The position numbers were made by a program, and so were the translations under genes. A DNA stretch of 33,148 nucleotides from Candidatus Aminicenantes bacterium (lineage in GTDB: Bacteria; Acidobacteriota; Aminicenantia; Aminicenantales; UBA4085). Of the stretch, positions 23,069-31,049 are shown one piece after another. Each line of letters begins with the position of its first letter. Positions within the stretch are counted from its first letter, which is position 1. The stretch lies in the NCBI GenBank assembly GCA_026393855.1, contig JAPKZJ010000089.1:1-33148 (forward strand), given 5' to 3'. The notes below the pieces were generated by a model that saw only the letters and a program-made list of their open reading frames with translations, was not told the origin of the DNA and ran no database searches.

Positions 23069-23866
23069 ATGATGAAAATGAGCTCGAGAAAATGGGCTTT
23101 CGGCCTTTTATTCGTCGTCATTTCCCTGGCCGCCGCGGCCCAGGACGGCCCCGTCAAAAGCACCTGGATGGCCCCGCCCCCGACCGTCGACGGGGCTCCC
23201 GCCGACTGGATCAACCCGGTCTTCGTCGACGTCGAGGGCGGAGACATCGGCTATGCTTTCGCCAACGACGCCAAGAACCTTTACGTCCTCCTGATGATCC
23301 GAAATCCAGCGGCCAAATCGACAATCGATTCGACCGGCGTGACCCTCTATTTTAACGCGGCCAAAAAGAAGAAGGACTACGGAATTCTGTTTCACAAAGT
23401 CATGATCAAGGCCGACGAATATATCGCCCGGTTGGAAAAACAGGGGCCGGTCTCCGAGGATACCAAGAAGCAGATTCGGTCCAAGCCCAGCTACTATCTC
23501 TATGCCCATGAAGTCCTGGGGGCCAAGCCGGAGGGCGTCGCCGCGCCCGAGGCGCCCGTCCAGATTCCCGTCTACAAGTTCGGACCCCAAGGCCAGATGT
23601 TGGTTTACGAGTTTCTGATTCCCTTGGAGCGTCCGGCTTCAACCCAGGCGGGTGTGGCGTCGGCTCCGGGCAAGACCGTCCTCGTCGGCCTCGAGTATGG
23701 CGGCATGACCGACGAGATAAGGCGCCAGAATGCGCGGACCCAGGCCCAGGGGTCGGGTATCGCGGGCGACAACGGCACCAAGATCATCGGCACAACCGGC
23801 ACCAGGGTCAATGCCAAGAAATACTCGTTCTGGTCGGAAGTCCAGCTGGCGCCCGAAAAGCAGTAA
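23069..23866 (+). CDS. Exported CBM9/DOMON-like domain protein
   Basis: A 265-residue exported protein. The signal peptide is about 23 residues (to SLAAAAQDG). The mature part opens with the sequence pattern of the family-9 carbohydrate-binding-like fold: TVDGAPADWINPVFVDV, then YAFANDAKNLYVLLMIRNP and GVTLYFN. Such domains occur in surface and periplasmic proteins and in cytochrome-associated DOMON proteins. No catalytic motif or heme ligand pattern is evident, so a sugar- or ligand-binding role is only inferred. GGAGG (23057-23061) lies seven bases before ATG 23069. It is monocistronic and ends at a clear terminator. The 152-base gap upstream has no promoter I can defend. Confidence 0.75.
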   Translation: MMKMSSRKWAFGLLFVVISLAAAAQDGPVKSTWMAPPPTVDGAPADWINPVFVDVEGGDIGYAFANDAKNLYVLLMIRNPAAKSTIDSTGVTLYFNAAKKKKDYGILFHKVMIKADEYIARLEKQGPVSEDTKKQIRSKPSYYLYAHEVLGAKPEGVAAPEAPVQIPVYKFGPQGQMLVYEFLIPLERPASTQAGVASAPGKTVLVGLEYGGMTDEIRRQNARTQAQGSGIAGDNGTKIIGTTGTRVNAKKYSFWSEVQLAPEKQ

Positions 23867-23914
23867 TCGCGGTCTTGGCCCCGAACCGAAACCTGGGCGG
23901 ATAGCGATTCCGGG

Positions 23915-23944
23915 GGCTTGCCCGAAAGGGTAAGCCACTTTTTT
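23915..23944 (+). terminator. Intrinsic terminator after the CBM9-like gene
   Basis: A 9-bp stem GGCTTGCCC/GGGTAAGCC (one G-T wobble) closed by a stable GAAA tetraloop, followed by AC and six T. It lies 48 bases after the stop codon. Confidence 0.88.
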
Positions 23945-24330
23945 GTAATAAATCACTAACTTTTTCTCCTTGATCGGACGGCCTCCCCGGGTCTTTTGCA
24001 AGGATCAAACGGTTTCTCAAAGGCGTCCGGATACGTCATATGGCGACAGAAGTCGGGAAATAAGGGGAATAATCGGGCATGTCAGGGGAAAGTCTTGATT
24101 TGTATTGCATTTAAGTTAGATTGAAGTTGCATCGAGTTGAGTACGGGGGCTGGACGAACCAAACGGGAGGGGGATCTCCAGCCGACCGGGTTGGGACGGA
24201 ATTTGAAAGCCGACCTGTCGCTGTGCCGTCCCAGCTCGGGCTTATACGCCCTGAAGCCGAGCGGTCATTAGGGGATGTTGACAACCGCAAGGCGGTGAAT
24301 AAAATGAAAGAATCATTTGAAGGGATAGCT
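23945..24330 (+). other. Long intergenic region upstream of the HTH-TPR regulator
   Basis: A non-coding stretch between the terminator and the regulator gene. It contains one promoter candidate (24095-24122) and an inferred leader of about 200 bases. The codons in front of 24331 are open in the regulator's frame, but the translated part before 24304 has no resemblance to the family and no ribosome site. No tRNA, small gene or known riboswitch was recognised. Confidence 0.5.
24095..24122 (+). promoter_or_regulatory. Possible promoter of the HTH-TPR regulator
   Basis: TTGATT (24095-24100), 16-bp spacer, TAGATT (24117-24122), in an A+T-rich patch. Match quality is moderate. Confidence 0.45.
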
Positions 24331-26130
24331 ATGTCGGATGATCAGATTCTCCGTTCCTGGAAAGAGATCGCCGATTATCTCGGCTGCGACGTTAAAACGT
24401 GCGCCCGCTGGGAAGCCGAATGCGGGCTGCCGATCCGGCGTTTCGATCCGGCTTCGAAACGGTCTCGCGTTTTCGCGAATGTCGCCGAGCTGGAGGCCTG
24501 GCTGGCCAACCGGCGGGCTCCGAAGCCCGAGGCGGCCGGCCCCGCGCCTCGCCGTGGCGGCCGGACGGCCGTCATCGCCGCCGCACTGGTCCTGGGCTTG
24601 CCTCTGGCCTGGTTCGGATTGAAGCCGGTCCTTTTCCCCGCGGCGGACATCCCGGTCATCGGCGTCTTCCCGATCGCCTCCGCCGATGCATCCCCGGCGG
24701 AGGCCTACAAAGCCAAAGAAATCCACAACCAAATCCTCAGCCAGCTCGCTTTCGGTGGTCGGGCCAGAGTGATTTCCATGCCCGAACCTGCGGCGCGCAC
24801 CGAGGCGGCGATGGCCGCCGTCCGTATCGCCGGGCTGCCGGAGCCCGATTATTTGCTCCAGGCCGGTTTCCGGCCGGACGATGCGCTTTCGACTCTCAGC
24901 ATCAGCCTTCGCGATGCCAAAACCGGTCTGACCCTCTGGGACCATGTCTATGAAAAAGCCGTCGCCAATCTCACTTATTGCCTGAAGGACCTCTGCGATC
25001 AAGTTCGGGCGCGGATCGATTTCCCGCGCCGGGCAGCCGCCGGCCCGAGTCCGGGGGGCTCTCCCTCTGACCCCTCGAGCCTCCCCGGAGACCCGTCGGG
25101 CCTCGGGGTCATCGATAACGGAGCCACCGATCCATGGTCCTTGTGTGTCGAAGCCTCTCGTTTTGCCGACATGGGGGAAGCTGCGGCCAATGATGTCGCC
25201 ATGGACCTGTTTCGCAAGGCCCGTGAGGCCGATCCCGGCTTCGCCCACGCCTATATCGGCCTGGCCCGGTGCTACGCCAACTTCGTGAACTATCAGGGCC
25301 GCAAGGAGATCACCTGGCTGGACAAGTCCGAGGAGCTGCTGGCCAAGGCCCAAGCGCTCGAGCCGGACCTGCCGGAGTATTTCATCGCGCGGATCAGAAA
25401 CCTGCTGATGAGGGAATTCCTTCTGGACGGCGACACCAGCCGGGAGTATTTCCGCCTGGCCGGCCAGGCTTTGGCCCGCTATCCTTATGACCCGAGGCTG
25501 AGCGGGGTCATCGGTTATTGCTATATCAAGCGCTTCGATCGCGCCGGCAAGTCGGCCGACTTGGACGAGGCCGTGCGTTTGCTGCGGATCGCCTACAACG
25601 CCGAACGAACGGCGATCATCAACGCGGCTCTCGCCGAGCTGCTGATGCTGAAGCGGGAGTTTGGCCCGGCCTTGAGCATCTGCGCCGAGGTGGAGCAGGA
25701 GCACCCCTTGCCGATCATCGCCTATCGGCGGGGGGAGATCCTCTACTACCAGGGCGATCTGGCCGGCAGCTTGGCCGCCTTCCGCTCCTGCACGACTCCC
25801 GTCGATCTTCGGATCGGGGCGCTTTACTACGAGGGCATGATCGCCGCCCGCCGCGGCGATCGGAGCCGGGCCTTGGCCATCCTGAACGAGATCGAGCTGC
25901 TTTCCCCCCGCAAGGCCGCCCTCTCCCTCGATCATCTCCGGGAAGCTTCGATCTACGCCGGCCTGGGCCTGAACGACCGGGCCGATGCCCTGTTGAGGGA
26001 AGGCCTGGCCAAGCTGAACAACGCCGGCACTTACTTCGCGCGCAGCTATCTCGAGATCGACCCCAATTTCAACGATATGCGCCGGAGCCTGGCCCTTCCC
26101 CGGCCCGGAGTCCGGGCCCAGCCACGTTGA
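24331..26130 (+). CDS. Membrane-anchored HTH regulator with TPR sensor domain
   Basis: A 599-residue one-component signalling protein. The cytosolic N-terminus is a MerR/excisionase-like helix-turn-helix (ILRSWKEIADYLGCDVKTCARWEAECGLPIRR, about residues 6-37). A proline-rich linker and one membrane segment follow (about 79-98, AVIAAALVLGLPLAWFG). Next comes a periplasmic TolB-like alpha/beta region (about 105-225), a Pro/Gly/Ser low-complexity linker (about 232-255), and TPR-like helical repeats to the end. This layout is common in Acidobacteriota-type genomes. Its target genes are unknown; the small exported protein just downstream is a candidate. ATG 24331 has AAGGGA five bases upstream and gives the usual family N-terminus; ATG 24304, with AAGGCGGTG before it, is an alternative. 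Confidence 0.8.
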   Translation: MSDDQILRSWKEIADYLGCDVKTCARWEAECGLPIRRFDPASKRSRVFANVAELEAWLANRRAPKPEAAGPAPRRGGRTAVIAAALVLGLPLAWFGLKPVLFPAADIPVIGVFPIASADASPAEAYKAKEIHNQILSQLAFGGRARVISMPEPAARTEAAMAAVRIAGLPEPDYLLQAGFRPDDALSTLSISLRDAKTGLTLWDHVYEKAVANLTYCLKDLCDQVRARIDFPRRAAAGPSPGGSPSDPSSLPGDPSGLGVIDNGATDPWSLCVEASRFADMGEAAANDVAMDLFRKAREADPGFAHAYIGLARCYANFVNYQGRKEITWLDKSEELLAKAQALEPDLPEYFIARIRNLLMREFLLDGDTSREYFRLAGQALARYPYDPRLSGVIGYCYIKRFDRAGKSADLDEAVRLLRIAYNAERTAIINAALAELLMLKREFGPALSICAEVEQEHPLPIIAYRRGEILYYQGDLAGSLAAFRSCTTPVDLRIGALYYEGMIAARRGDRSRALAILNEIELLSPRKAALSLDHLREASIYAGLGLNDRADALLREGLAKLNNAGTYFARSYLEIDPNFNDMRRSLALPRPGVRAQPR

Positions 26131-26234
26131 CGCAAGCCCCCGCTTCGGTTCCGCTCCGCTGGCCGCCGCGGATAGGTTCCCGGCCGTGAAACGATTCTAA
26201 CCGAGCCGACGTTGAACGGAATAGGGAGGAACCA

Positions 26235-26543
26235 ATGAACTACAAGTCCATCTTGGGCTCGATCGTCCTACTCTCTGCATTCCTGGTGGCCGGGCCCGGC
26301 GCGGGCGTCGGCCAGGACCGGTCTCTCAGCCTCGAAGATCTCCAGAAAAAAGTTGTCGCCTTGGAAGAAAGAGTCGCCGGGCTCGAGGAAAAGCTGCAAA
26401 AGCTCGCGGTTTCAATTCCGCAGACATTTCCAAACCTGAAAACCTTGCCCGAGGGTTGGTCTCGTTTCGAATTCAACGGGCAGCCGTTTTACGTCATTCC
26501 TTTGAACGAGAAGAAATCGAACCCGCCCGCAATCCTCCGCTGA
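26235..26543 (+). CDS. Small exported coiled-coil protein
   Basis: A 102-residue protein of unknown function. It has a signal sequence (about residues 1-27, cut near GVGQ-DRS). A heptad-patterned coiled coil follows (LEDLQKKVVALEERVAGLEEKLQKLAV, about 33-59), then a short C-terminal part (GWSRFEFNGQPFYVIPL) of mixed hydrophobic and aromatic residues. No lipobox is visible. GGGAGG lies five bases before the ATG. It follows the HTH-TPR gene by 104 bases without a terminator and may be co-transcribed with it. It probably oligomerises in the periplasm. Confidence 0.7.
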   Translation: MNYKSILGSIVLLSAFLVAGPGAGVGQDRSLSLEDLQKKVVALEERVAGLEEKLQKLAVSIPQTFPNLKTLPEGWSRFEFNGQPFYVIPLNEKKSNPPAILR

Positions 26544-26631
26544 ATTCGGAGATCACCGCCTGATCGGGCGCCGCGCCGCGTCTGGAATTCCGGCCTGAAA
26601 TGGAATAGATTGATACGTTCGCGGCACCTAA

Positions 26632-26708
26632 CCCCGATTTTCAAATCGGGGATATAAGCGCCGCTCAGTATGAACCCTACAAATACCCCTGGCTTTAGCC
26701 CGGGGTAT
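26632..26708. repeat. Two REP-like hairpins
   Basis: First: CCCCGATTT-TC-AAATCGGGG (26632-26651), perfect 9-bp arms. Second: ATACCCCTGGCT-TT-AGCCCGGGGTAT (26683-26708), 12-bp arms with one mismatch. The second is flanked by AACCC (26673-26677) and GGGTT (26714-26718), which could form an outer stem. Neither has a T-run, so an intrinsic terminator is unlikely. Short intergenic GGGG/CCCC-footed hairpins of this form are typical of REP-type elements, but I see no second copy in the window. Confidence 0.5.
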
Positions 26709-26756
26709 CAAACGGGTTTATCGGGCCCGGGCTCCGGGCGGAAAGGAGAGCGGCTC

Positions 26757-28049
26757 ATGCGTCAACATCTGATCTCGAGAGCGACATCCGTCGCGCTTTT
26801 CGCGATTGCATTCTCCCTGGCCGCGGCCAGCCTTCCGGCGGGCCAGCTTCCGACGGCCAAGCCGTCCGAGGTCGGGATGTCGGCCGAGCGCCTGCAGCGC
26901 CTGAGCCGCGTCCTGCAGGACTATGTCGACAAGGGCAAGCTGGCCGGCTTGGTCGTCCTGGCCGCGCGGGACGGCAAAATCGCCTATCATCAAGCCTTCG
27001 GCAAGCTCGATCCGGTCAAGGGCACGCCGATGCCGCTCGACGCGATCTTCCGGATCGCCTCCCAGACCAAGGCGATCACCTCCACCGCGGTCATGATCCT
27101 ACAGGAGGAGGGCAAGCTCCTGATCGACGATCCGATCTCCAAGTACATCCCCGAGTTCGCCGATTCGCGGGTCGCGGTCCAGGCTCCCGGCAAGGATGCC
27201 AAGGGCTATACGACCGTCCCGCTGAAGCGCCCGATCACCATCCGCGACCTCCTGACCCATACGGCCGGGATCTCTTATGGCACCGGACCCGCCAAGGACG
27301 CTTGGGCCGCGGCGGGCATCACCGGCTGGTTCCTGGCCGACAAAAACGTCCCCGTGGGCGATGTCATCAAGAAGCTGGCCGGCCTGCCGTTGGACGCTCA
27401 GCCCGGCGAGCAGTTTCTCTATGGATACAACACCGACATCCTGGGCTATCTGGTCGAAGTCGCGTCGGGGATGAGCCTGGCCGATTTCGTGGCCCAAAGG
27501 ATCGCCGGCCCGCTGGGCATGTCCGACACCCATTTCTTCCTGCCCGAATCAAAGCTGGGCCGCTTCACTCCGGTTTATGGCGCCGACGACAAGGGCGGGA
27601 TCAAGCTGGTGGAGGACCCGAAGGACAGCTTCTATGTCAAAGGACCCCGGATGTGCTACGCCGGCGGCGCCGGGCTGCTGGCCACGGCCGAGGACTACGC
27701 CCGCTTCCTGCTGATGCTTCAGAACGGGGGCGAGCTCCAGGGCGTCAGGATTCTAAGCCCCAAGACCGTCGAGCTGATGACGGTCGATCACGTCGGCAAT
27801 CTCTATGGCCCCCAGGGGTTCGGTCTGGGCTTCTGGGTCACCGACCGCCTCGGCCGGAACGGCCAGCCGGGGACGGTCGGGTCCTTCGGCTGGGGCGGGG
27901 CCTACCACACGACTTATTGGGTCGACCCGGTCGAGAAGCTCGTCTGCGTCCTGATGACCCAGCTCTTGCCGGCCGGCAATTCCGACCTGCACGCCAAATT
28001 CCGAGCCATGATCTACCAGGCCATCACGGAGTCGTACGAGAAGCGATAA
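26757..28049 (+). CDS. Exported serine hydrolase, class C beta-lactamase/esterase family
   Basis: A 430-residue exported enzyme of the beta-lactamase/penicillin-binding-protein fold, likely an esterase or D-amino peptidase and not a resistance enzyme. The signal peptide is about 28 residues. The catalytic SxxK motif is S102-Q-T-K105 in FRIASQTKAIT. The second motif is YGYNTDILG (Tyr222), a form seen in family VIII esterases. The third motif region is SFGWGGAYHTTYWVDP, in the place of KTG/HxG. LLTHTAGISYG is also typical. AAGGAG lies eight bases before ATG 26757; an upstream in-frame ATG at 26670 falls among hairpins and lacks a ribosome site. It converges tail-to-tail with the metalloprotease gene, with only seven bases between stops. 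Confidence 0.9.
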   Translation: MRQHLISRATSVALFAIAFSLAAASLPAGQLPTAKPSEVGMSAERLQRLSRVLQDYVDKGKLAGLVVLAARDGKIAYHQAFGKLDPVKGTPMPLDAIFRIASQTKAITSTAVMILQEEGKLLIDDPISKYIPEFADSRVAVQAPGKDAKGYTTVPLKRPITIRDLLTHTAGISYGTGPAKDAWAAAGITGWFLADKNVPVGDVIKKLAGLPLDAQPGEQFLYGYNTDILGYLVEVASGMSLADFVAQRIAGPLGMSDTHFFLPESKLGRFTPVYGADDKGGIKLVEDPKDSFYVKGPRMCYAGGAGLLATAEDYARFLLMLQNGGELQGVRILSPKTVELMTVDHVGNLYGPQGFGLGFWVTDRLGRNGQPGTVGSFGWGGAYHTTYWVDPVEKLVCVLMTQLLPAGNSDLHAKFRAMIYQAITESYEKR

Positions 28050-28056
28050 ACGCGCT

Positions 28057-29622
28057 TTATTTCCTCGGCCCGATCGGGGGCAGGTTCGTGCGGCCGGCCG
28101 GGCCGACCGTCGTCCCGAAGCGCTCAAAAAGCGCCGCCGTATCCTCGCCGACCGTCTCGCTGACGGTTCGGATATATTCATCCATGGTCAGCAGGCGCTT
28201 GGGATCGTTGAACGTCTTGTGGATGTGGGACAGCCATTTCGGATACCAATCAGCTCCGTAACGGGCGTCCAGGATCGACCAAATCACCCAGGCTTTGTCC
28301 CAGGCCAGGCGGACCTTGTCCGGGGGCAGATTTGCCAGATCGAGGCTTAAAGTCGGATCCTGACCGGCCAGGGCCTTGGAGAAATAGGGCCATCGTTCGC
28401 CGAATCCCATTTCCTTGATGGTCTTGCGCTGGAACCAGCCGGCGTGGGCTTCGCTCCACCAATCCGGGAGCCGGCAGCCCGGCGTCCCGTCGACCGCCTC
28501 GGGCCCGTTCATCGTGTGGGCCAGCTCGTGGGCCAGGATGCTCAGGATGCTCTCGGGCTTGACCGAGATCGTCCCGGCCATCTTGGGAGTGACCGCGTTC
28601 TCGGCCCAGCCTCCGCCCTCGCCTGCTGCCAGGTTGATGTAGTATGCCCCTCCGGGATTGGGCGGCGTCGGCAGCATTTTCTGGAGAATGGCCATGACTT
28701 CGGTGAACCGCGTCCGGGCCAGATCCAGGATCGAAGGCAGCTGGTTGTCGCTGTAGAGAACACGGACGCCGCCGATCTCGATCTCGTTGTCCGGGTAGAA
28801 CGCGCCGCCCAGGCCTTCGGGCTCCCACGGCAGGCGACGGCCGTCCGCTTTTTTCCGCGACCCGCCCGAGGCCTTGAGGACGGCCCAGTCGAGGAGCGCG
28901 CCATTGACGCGCTCGCCCTTCTCGGCCTTGACCCGCAGCAGCCTGGGGTCGGCGAGGAGGATGATCGTTCCGCGGCCGAGACTCCGCCAGGCCAAGGCGC
29001 CGTGCCGATCATCGATGCCGGCAGCGACCGTCCAGCCCGGCCCCAGTTCCGCCTGCTTGAGGGAGCGGGGGAATTCCGCGGCGGCCAGGCCGGGAACTTT
29101 TTCCTTACTCCGCAGGACTGCGTCCGCCGGCGCGGCGCCGATCGCGGCGCCCAGCTCGCGCAGGATGTCCGCCGCCGGGGCATCCGGCGTCGAGACGTCG
29201 AAAACCGCCCCGCCGCCGGCTTCGATGAAAGCCTTCATAACGGCGCGCTCCGCCGGGAGATAAGGCTGGAAGGCGCCGTGCTGATAGGTGAAGAGGACGT
29301 CGTAAGCGGGAGCGGGCATCGTCGTGAACGGGCGTTCGATCCCCCAGGCATGGTCGGCTTGGACCCGAACGCGCATGGGGGAGCCGGGGGTGAGGGCCCG
29401 ATCGAGCGAGGCTTGGCTGCCCGTGACCCGGAAGCCCGTCTCCCGCAGTGCCTCTTGAACCTGCCAATGATGAAAGAAAGAGAATTGGTGGCTGGAGTCG
29501 AGCAGGACGTTGACGCCAAGATCCTTGACGCCGGTCTTGAGCGGCTGGGGCTCGACGGGGGAGGCGGTCTGCGGCGCGGCTGCGATACAGAGGGCGAGGG
29601 CGAATGCGGCGGGTGCGATCAT
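28057..29622 (-). CDS. Exported zinc metalloprotease-like protein (HExxH...E)
   Basis: A 521-residue exported protein with a short signal peptide (MIAPAAFALALCIAAAPQTA). Residues about 30-240 form an alpha/beta domain resembling a class-I glutamine amidotransferase/ThuA-like or IFT52-like fold (NVLLDSSHQFSFFHHW, AFIEAGGGAVFDVS). The C-terminal half has the zinc site H365-E-L-A-H369, with Glu391 in WWSEAHAGW as third ligand, a gluzincin arrangement (HExxH-21-E). I cannot name a peptidase family. The ATG at 29622 has no strong Shine-Dalgarno, but it is the only start giving a signal peptide. The frame stays open far upstream as an antisense shadow. Confidence 0.78.
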   Translation of the reverse strand: MIAPAAFALALCIAAAPQTASPVEPQPLKTGVKDLGVNVLLDSSHQFSFFHHWQVQEALRETGFRVTGSQASLDRALTPGSPMRVRVQADHAWGIERPFTTMPAPAYDVLFTYQHGAFQPYLPAERAVMKAFIEAGGGAVFDVSTPDAPAADILRELGAAIGAAPADAVLRSKEKVPGLAAAEFPRSLKQAELGPGWTVAAGIDDRHGALAWRSLGRGTIILLADPRLLRVKAEKGERVNGALLDWAVLKASGGSRKKADGRRLPWEPEGLGGAFYPDNEIEIGGVRVLYSDNQLPSILDLARTRFTEVMAILQKMLPTPPNPGGAYYINLAAGEGGGWAENAVTPKMAGTISVKPESILSILAHELAHTMNGPEAVDGTPGCRLPDWWSEAHAGWFQRKTIKEMGFGERWPYFSKALAGQDPTLSLDLANLPPDKVRLAWDKAWVIWSILDARYGADWYPKWLSHIHKTFNDPKRLLTMDEYIRTVSETVGEDTAALFERFGTTVGPAGRTNLPPIGPRK

Positions 29623-29689
29623 GGCGCTATTCTGGCCCAGGCCACGGGCTGAAGGCAAGTCATCAGGTCTTTCGCCAAATCCCGGTGAG

Positions 29690-29764
29690 GGCGGTGCAGG
29701 GTATCGGCCCGGCGGCTTCGGCCTCTTCTCGCAATTTCGCCGTTGGCCGATACCCTGAACCGCC
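29690..29764. repeat. Long inverted repeat with 20-bp arms
   Basis: Arms 29690-29709 and 29745-29764 match at 19 of 20 positions (GGCGGTnCAGGGTATCGGCC and its complement). The 35-base centre adds an inner CGGCG/CGCCG stem (29710-29714 with 29738-29742). The whole could fold into a 25-bp hairpin. It lies between two minus-strand genes (NRAMP and metalloprotease), without a T-run on either strand. It may be a mobile-element remnant, a MITE-like element or a transcript-end structure. Confidence 0.7.
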
Positions 29765-29798
29765 TGATCTTCCCGGAGTTTGGAGAAAGACAAGTTTT

Positions 29799-31049
29799 CT
29801 AAATAATCTGCAGGGCGGCGAGAAGAAGAAGGATATTCAGGAGGACCACCAGCCCGCCCACGACGAGCAGAGAGACCAGGTTGGACCGGGTGTTGGCGAA
29901 GCGGCCCATGACCTTGCGGGAGGAGGTCAGGGCGATCAGGCTGAAGATCGTAACCGGGAGCTGGATGCTCAGAAGCATCTGCGAGGCGATGAGCCCACGG
30001 AACGTGTCGCGCAGAACGAAAGCGACAGCCAGGGCGCCGAGGATGGCGACGGCGGCCCCGGCCCGCGAGCGGTTCTGTTTCATGTCGTAGGGCTGGCCGC
30101 CGAGCCCGGCCGTGATCGTGGCCCCGGTCATGCCGGCCGTCACCGCGGCCGAGAGCCCGGCCGCGAGCAGAGCCACGGCGAAGACAATCCCGGCCGCCCG
30201 CCCCAGGATGGGCTTCAGTAGCGCCTCGGCCTGAGCCAGGTCGCCGACCGGAATCCGATCGGCGAAGAAGACGGCGGCGGCGACGATGATCATGGCGCTG
30301 TTGATCAGCCAGCCGGCGACCATCGAGGTCAGGGTGTCGAACATCTCGAACTTGAGCTGATGGCGGATGGTCTTCTCGTCGGCCAGGTCCCAGCGCCGGC
30401 TTTGGATGATCTCGGAGTGGAGGAAGATGTTGTGGGGCATGACCACCGCCCCCAGGACGCTCATCAGCAGGGGCATGGACCCGGCGGGGATGGCGGGCGT
30501 CACCCAGCCGGAGGCGACGCTTCCCCAAGGCACCCGGACGAGAGTCAGCTCGTAGAGAAAGGCCAGCCCGATAAGCGAGACGAGCCCGATCAGCCAGCGC
30601 TCGAGGTAGCGGTAGGAGTTCGTCTCCAGCATAACCAGGACGAAGACGGCGGCCAGGGCGGCCCCGATCTTGACCGGGATATGAAAAAGCATGGCCAGGG
30701 CGATGCCGGCGCCGAGGATCTCGGCCAGGGCGGTGGAGACGACGGCGATCATGGCCGAGCCCAGGACCAGTCGTCCCGCCGTCCGGGGAAAGTGGCATGT
30801 CACCGCCTCGGCCAGGCAGAGGCCGGAGGCGATTCCGAGATGGGCCGCGTTGTGCTGGAGCAGGACGAGAAAGATCGTGGACAGGGTCACGATCCAGAGA
30901 ATGGCGTAGCCGTAGGAGGCTCCGGCCGCAATGTTGGAGGCCCAGTTACCCGGGTCGATGAAGCCGACCGTGACCAGGAGGCCCGGCCCGATATACTTGA
31001 GAATTTCGCGAGCCGGCCAGCGGAGGCGGGGCCGCTTAATCGTCATCAT
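29799..31049 (-). CDS. mntH: NRAMP-family divalent metal transporter
   Basis: A 416-residue inner-membrane symporter, expected to import Mn2+ or Fe2+ with protons. The metal-binding motifs of helix 1 and helix 6 are present: D32-P-G-N35 in GFIDPGNWASNI and M204-P-H-N207 in GAVVMPHNIFLHSEI, where Met is the selectivity residue for transition metals. About 11 membrane segments are apparent. The gene overlaps the upstream phosphoesterase by 14 bases. Two adjacent ATGs (31049 and 31046) sit directly after GGGGAGG, unusually close, so re-initiation by ribosomes finishing the upstream gene is likely. No MntR box or riboswitch lies within the visible sequence. Confidence 0.93.
   Translation of the reverse strand: MMTIKRPRLRWPAREILKYIGPGLLVTVGFIDPGNWASNIAAGASYGYAILWIVTLSTIFLVLLQHNAAHLGIASGLCLAEAVTCHFPRTAGRLVLGSAMIAVVSTALAEILGAGIALAMLFHIPVKIGAALAAVFVLVMLETNSYRYLERWLIGLVSLIGLAFLYELTLVRVPWGSVASGWVTPAIPAGSMPLLMSVLGAVVMPHNIFLHSEIIQSRRWDLADEKTIRHQLKFEMFDTLTSMVAGWLINSAMIIVAAAVFFADRIPVGDLAQAEALLKPILGRAAGIVFAVALLAAGLSAAVTAGMTGATITAGLGGQPYDMKQNRSRAGAAVAILGALAVAFVLRDTFRGLIASQMLLSIQLPVTIFSLIALTSSRKVMGRFANTRSNLVSLLVVGGLVVLLNILLLLAALQII

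Noticed and set aside
25045-25115. Repetitive Pro/Gly/Ser-coding stretch as a tandem repeat element
   Set aside because: It is an in-frame flexible linker of the regulator without a regular DNA period.
26757-28049. Antibiotic-resistance beta-lactamase controlled by the BlaI-type gene
   Set aside because: The hydrolase is 5.4 kb away, has esterase-like motif variants and no matching operator upstream.
29623-30798. Upstream extension of the metalloprotease frame antisense-phase to NRAMP
   Set aside because: No ribosome site and shadow-like composition; the signal peptide starts at 29622.
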